Source: an uncultured Lachnospira sp.
GTDB taxonomy: Bacteria; Bacillota; Clostridia; Lachnospirales; Lachnospiraceae
Reading direction: 5' to 3'
NCBI GenBank assembly: GCA_910585095.1
Contig: CAJUBU010000037.1
Span: 1 to 6,589 of the forward strand
Length of the DNA stretch: 6,589 nucleotides
The position numbers and the translations under genes are program-made. The notes below the pieces were generated by a model. That model had not been told where the DNA came from. It searched no databases and saw only the letters and a program-made list of their open reading frames with translations. Below, in pieces: positions 3,860 through 6,589 of this stretch; the first letter of the stretch is position 1, and every line of letters begins with the position of its first letter.

Positions 3860-5614
3860 ATGAGAGCAGATATTCAGAAAAAATCCGACAAATATCTTTT
3901 TATTTTAAGTAATCAAGAAATATGGATGCAAATAGTTACTAACAATTTTCGTTCTTTATGCCTGGCTGATGAAGACATACCTGAATTTATTGACTATATG
4001 GAAGAAATACTGTTTAAGGGAACGAATAGAAGTAATTATATTTATGTTCTTTGCTGTGATACCAAAAAGGCAAATGATAAATTGAAAGAATATATCGAAA
4101 ATGACGGAGTTTTGAAATTACATGAGGGATGGCGGCTATTTCGTGATAAAGAATATCTTGGAAAAAGCGAATACAACAAAGAATTAGTTGAGATTCTGCA
4201 ATCAGTAGTAGCGAGATATGAGCCAGAAGAAACACAACTATTTCTTGATAATTTTCATTTTCTGAAAGACGGAAAAAGCGGAGAAGATGGGGCGACTGGA
4301 GTCTTCGATTATGCCATTTTTGAGCATATTAAAGCACACTACAATATTTTTATTTGTAGTCATCCATATGTCTATGAGAATGGCGTTTATGTTCCTGATT
4401 GTCAAGGCACAAAGTTAAAAAAGATTATACGAGGTTATTTATACCCCAAATACAGAAAAAGTAGAACGATAAATCAGATTTATAGCTTGATTGTAGAGGC
4501 TGATGAACTGCAAAAAGATTTTTCGAGTCTGAATAACTACCCCAAAAGCTATATTAATTTTCAGGATTGTATGCTTGACGCACAGACTATGAAGACATTG
4601 CCACATAATCCAAAGTATTATTCTATCAATCAAGTACCATTTAATTATGCAGATATAGAGAAGGCAACAGAAGGAAAAGAGATTATAAAATTTCTTAAAT
4701 TTGCCATTCCAAATGATGAAGATAGAAAAATGTTACTTGAATATGGTGGATATAGCATGACATCAGATACAAGACAACAAAGGTTTTTAATGATAGTTGG
4801 TTTGGGTGGCACTGGAAAATCTATTGTAATTAGACTTTTAGAATACATGGCAGGAATGAAAAATGTCAGCAATGTATCAATGCAGGAACTAAACAAGCGT
4901 TTTTCCACTTCGTTATTGGTTGGCAAAACATTAAATTCGTGTGCTGATTTATCTACAGAAGCGTTAGAAGATTCTTCCATAATGAAAAAATTAATAGGGG
5001 AAGATTGGATAATGGCAGAATATAAAGGGCAAAACGGATTTATGTTTAAAAATTACAGCAAATTGCTTTTTTCTACAAATATGCTTCCAATAATAACAGC
5101 GGAACGGACAAACGGATTTTATAGAAGATTACTTATTTTGAAAATGGACAGGCAGCCAGATAGACCAGATATGGGACTTACAGATCGTCTATTGCCTGAA
5201 TTGCCATATCTCATTAAATTATCAATTCAAGCACTGCATGAAATGTATCAAAGAGGAACTATAACAATATCAAAAAACAGTAATCAAGCGGTTTTACAAA
5301 TGAGAAAAGATAGTGATGTTGTAGAAGCGTGGATTTCTGAAAAATGCACTATTTCGGCAGATTTGAGAATGGAAAGGACAGTAGCGTTCGAGGATTTCAA
5401 AAAATATTGTGAAGATGAAGAACGACAGCCATTGACACGAAATGGATTTTACAAGACTTTAAGACAAAAAAATTTTACAGAAACAATGGATTCAAGAGGG
5501 AAAAGATATTTTATAGGTATTTCTAATGAAAAAACTGCTGTAAAAACCGCTGTAAATGATAAATTTTTGCCATTGACGAATGAAGAACTTATAGAATTTC
5601 CATTTGATAATTAA
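3860..5614 (+). CDS. P4/D5-type phage-plasmid primase-helicase (Rep)
   Basis: This 584-residue replication initiator candidate has a C-terminal superfamily 3 helicase of the phage P4 alpha/poxvirus D5 type. Walker A is GLGGTGKS (314-321), the Walker B region CADLS (361-365) with D363, the sensor-1 region LLFSTNMLP (402-410) with N407, and the arginine-rich GFYRRLLIL (419-427). Residues about 200-300 resemble the D5-N linker seen before such helicases. Residues 480-560 look like the C-terminal winged helix that binds DNA. Residues 1-160 do not show a Toprim zinc-finger or clear AEP primase motif, so primase activity is doubtful and it may be mainly an origin-binding helicase. The ATG at 3860 lacks a ribosome binding site and an in-frame TAG lies 12 bases upstream. 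Tandem iteron copies lie in its own last codons, and the origin follows at once. Confidence 0.88.
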   Translation: MRADIQKKSDKYLFILSNQEIWMQIVTNNFRSLCLADEDIPEFIDYMEEILFKGTNRSNYIYVLCCDTKKANDKLKEYIENDGVLKLHEGWRLFRDKEYLGKSEYNKELVEILQSVVARYEPEETQLFLDNFHFLKDGKSGEDGATGVFDYAIFEHIKAHYNIFICSHPYVYENGVYVPDCQGTKLKKIIRGYLYPKYRKSRTINQIYSLIVEADELQKDFSSLNNYPKSYINFQDCMLDAQTMKTLPHNPKYYSINQVPFNYADIEKATEGKEIIKFLKFAIPNDEDRKMLLEYGGYSMTSDTRQQRFLMIVGLGGTGKSIVIRLLEYMAGMKNVSNVSMQELNKRFSTSLLVGKTLNSCADLSTEALEDSSIMKKLIGEDWIMAEYKGQNGFMFKNYSKLLFSTNMLPIITAERTNGFYRRLLILKMDRQPDRPDMGLTDRLLPELPYLIKLSIQALHEMYQRGTITISKNSNQAVLQMRKDSDVVEAWISEKCTISADLRMERTVAFEDFKKYCEDEERQPLTRNGFYKTLRQKNFTETMDSRGKRYFIGISNEKTAVKTAVNDKFLPLTNEELIEFPFDN

Positions 5615-5810
5615 AGTTACAGCAGAATTGAAACAAAAAACAGCAGAAAAACAGCAATGTTATTTAAAAATATGCTGTGAAAAAATACAGTAAAATCATT
5701 GAGTTTCATAATTGTACAGCATAAACAGCAGATTTTTAGAAGAAATTAAAAATATAAGTATATTACATATATAAAAAAGAATTGTTCTAAAAAAGTGCTG
5801 TAAAAGCTGT
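5534..5810. repeat. Iteron array with GCTGT/ACAGC core (origin candidate)
   Basis: Ten cores occur in 277 bases. GCTGT starts at 5537, 5549, 5674, 5797 and 5806; ACAGC starts at 5619, 5640, 5651, 5716 and 5725. Eight of the ten extend to TGCTGT/ACAGCA. Four pairs are spaced 9-12 bases (5537/5549, 5640/5651, 5716/5725, 5797/5806), about one helical turn. The first pair is a 12-bp tandem (ACTGCTGTAAAA, ACCGCTGTAAAT) inside the rep coding end. Elsewhere in the window the core is scattered. Such arrays bind the cognate Rep in P4-like and SaPI-like replicons. Confidence 0.72.
5730..5794. other. AT-rich unwinding region of the putative origin
   Basis: Only about 8 of these 65 bases are G or C. The block lies between the left iterons (5534-5729) and the right pair (5797-5810). 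An AT-rich element flanked on both sides by iterons next to rep is the known SaPI origin layout. This similarity is by architecture only; the repeat sequence is its own. Confidence 0.6.
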
Positions 5811-5844
5811 ATATAAAATTTATACAATATTGGGGGGTGGGTAA

Positions 5845-6078
5845 TTGGCAGCAGATGAACAATTGAAACTTGCTTATAATGCGTACACCGATTGCTGGAG
5901 GCTATACAAGAAATATACAGAAGCAAAGGTTACAAATGAATATTGGCAAAATATGGTTAATGAAAGCGAACAAATAGCAAGGAAATATAACGATTCAAAG
6001 TTTGTGGTTGATTTATTAACGATTACATGTGATGAGTTGCAAAGGATTTTTATGGAGAAGAGAAAGGATATGAGTTGA
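5845..6078 (+). CDS. Hypothetical 77-residue protein, TTG start
   Basis: I do not recognise this protein. It is charged and probably all-helical, with many aromatic residues early (YNAYTDCWRLYKKYTEAKV, 11-29) and a C-terminal helix DLLTITCDELQRIFMEKRKD. It has no membrane segment. TTG at 5845 is the likely start: the G-rich stretch GGGGGGTGGG (5832-5841) lies just upstream, although the 3-base gap is short, and the next in-frame ATG would remove about half of the protein. It sits between the origin and the terminase-like gene, where small packaging or replication accessory genes occur in phage satellites. Function is unknown. Confidence 0.6.
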   Translation: MAADEQLKLAYNAYTDCWRLYKKYTEAKVTNEYWQNMVNESEQIARKYNDSKFVVDLLTITCDELQRIFMEKRKDMS

Positions 6079-6153
6079 AGATGATGGAAATGGCTAGGTA
6101 CATCAAGTTAGTTTCTTCACACAAAAAAAGGATATAAAAAAGCGAGGTATATA

Positions 6154-6589
6154 ATGAAAAATGAATTAAAACCAAAAGAATATAAACGCTTTAATGTAGA
6201 AGCTGTTGGAGTAAATGATACATTTCAAGCGGTATTGGATATGACCATTGAAAGTTTAAAAATAGGCAGACCATCAACATATCCAAATACGTTAGAGGGT
6301 TTAGAAGCGTTTAGGCAAGCAACTATTGATTATTTTCAGTATGTGAGAGATGTAAATGCAAATCCAGATATTGAAAAGAACCTAATTGTTGATATCGAAG
6401 GATGGGCAGCTTTTACGGGATTGACTCGCCGGACAATTTTAACATATGAGAAACAACGAAAAGGTGAATGGAGCGATTTTATATCGCAAGTTAAAAATTC
6501 AATATGTGCTGCTAAAAAAGAATTAGCTTTTCATGGGCAGATACCACAAGTTGTGTTTATGTTTGATTTAACAAATAATCACTCGTATG
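6154..6589 (+). CDS. Small terminase / gp3-like DNA-packaging protein, truncated by the window end
   Basis: The first 145 residues are present and the frame is still open at the window edge. GCGAGG (6142-6147) is 6 bases before the ATG. Features that recall gp3-type DNA-packaging proteins are an early GRPSTYPNTLEGLEAF (39-54), a helix, an HTH-like segment IEGWAAFTGLTRRTILTYEK (about 79-98), a helix SDFISQVKNSICAAKKELAF, and then a PQVVFMFDLTNNHSY stretch (about 131-145), resembling the conserved 'leaves a FxLxNxxGY' end of that family. In phages the small subunit recognises pac or cos DNA and hands it to the large subunit. Satellites often carry only a small subunit to redirect a helper's packaging. 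No large terminase is visible. The family call is from memory of the pattern. Confidence 0.62.
   Translation, partial: MKNELKPKEYKRFNVEAVGVNDTFQAVLDMTIESLKIGRPSTYPNTLEGLEAFRQATIDYFQYVRDVNANPDIEKNLIVDIEGWAAFTGLTRRTILTYEKQRKGEWSDFISQVKNSICAAKKELAFHGQIPQVVFMFDLTNNHSY

Noticed and set aside
4014..4980. Three leftward open frames inside the rep helicase
   Set aside because: They are antisense to a well-supported helicase and have no recognisable motif or ribosome binding site.
5696..5926. Leftward 76-codon frame across the iteron region
   Set aside because: The translation is low-complexity and hydrophobic, arising from AT-rich iteron DNA, and it overlaps the TTG gene.
6081..6137. 18-codon ORF between the 77-residue gene and the terminase-like gene
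   Set aside because: It is very short, has no clear ribosome binding site and no recognisable pattern.
1..6589. CRISPR array, tRNA, rRNA or insertion sequence
   Set aside because: No regularly spaced long repeats, cloverleaf-like sequence, rRNA segment or transposase motif was seen on either strand.

Overview
The window is AT-rich (about one third G+C by eye), has strong AAGGAGG-type ribosome binding sites and carries protein families typical of gut Clostridia (Lachnospiraceae-like Firmicutes). It is a small mobile replicon rather than ordinary chromosome: every recognisable gene serves stability, partition, lysogeny-type regulation, replication or packaging, and there is no housekeeping gene. 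The host assignment is an inference from composition and gene style.

Layout. (1) 100-714: a toxin-antitoxin operon (RelB/DinJ-type antitoxin, YoeB/Txe-type RNase toxin) with its own promoter and terminator. (2) 742-1865: a partition operon, ParA ATPase plus a small ribbon-helix-helix protein, with a palindrome at the promoter. (3) 1974-2840: a leftward XRE repressor and a rightward excisionase-like gene sharing a divergent control region full of inverted and direct repeats, the layout of a lysogeny switch. (4) 3035-3357: a non-coding leader with a consensus promoter, several hairpins and a strong intrinsic terminator just before the next ribosome binding site; an upstream hairpin can compete with the terminator, as in attenuation. 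(5) 3358-5614: a second excisionase-like protein, an unknown 60-residue protein, a mini-ORF ending in an in-frame amber codon, then a 584-residue P4/D5-type superfamily 3 helicase (Rep/primase). (6) 5534-5810: ten GCTGT/ACAGC motifs on both sides of an AT-rich block directly after rep, a probable replication origin. (7) 5845-6589: an unknown 77-residue protein and a truncated gene resembling a phage gp3-type small terminase.

How it may work together. The repressor probably keeps the rightward module off. When it is relieved, the Xis-like proteins and Rep are made, Rep fires the adjacent iteron origin, and the terminase-like protein may direct packaging. This order (divergent repressor, xis-like gene, rep, ori, small terminase) recalls phage-inducible chromosomal islands. 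Here, however, ParA/RHH partition and an addiction module stand beside it, and no integrase is visible. The most interesting reading is therefore a plasmid-like phage satellite or phage-plasmid. That reading is inference; the flanking sequence would decide it.
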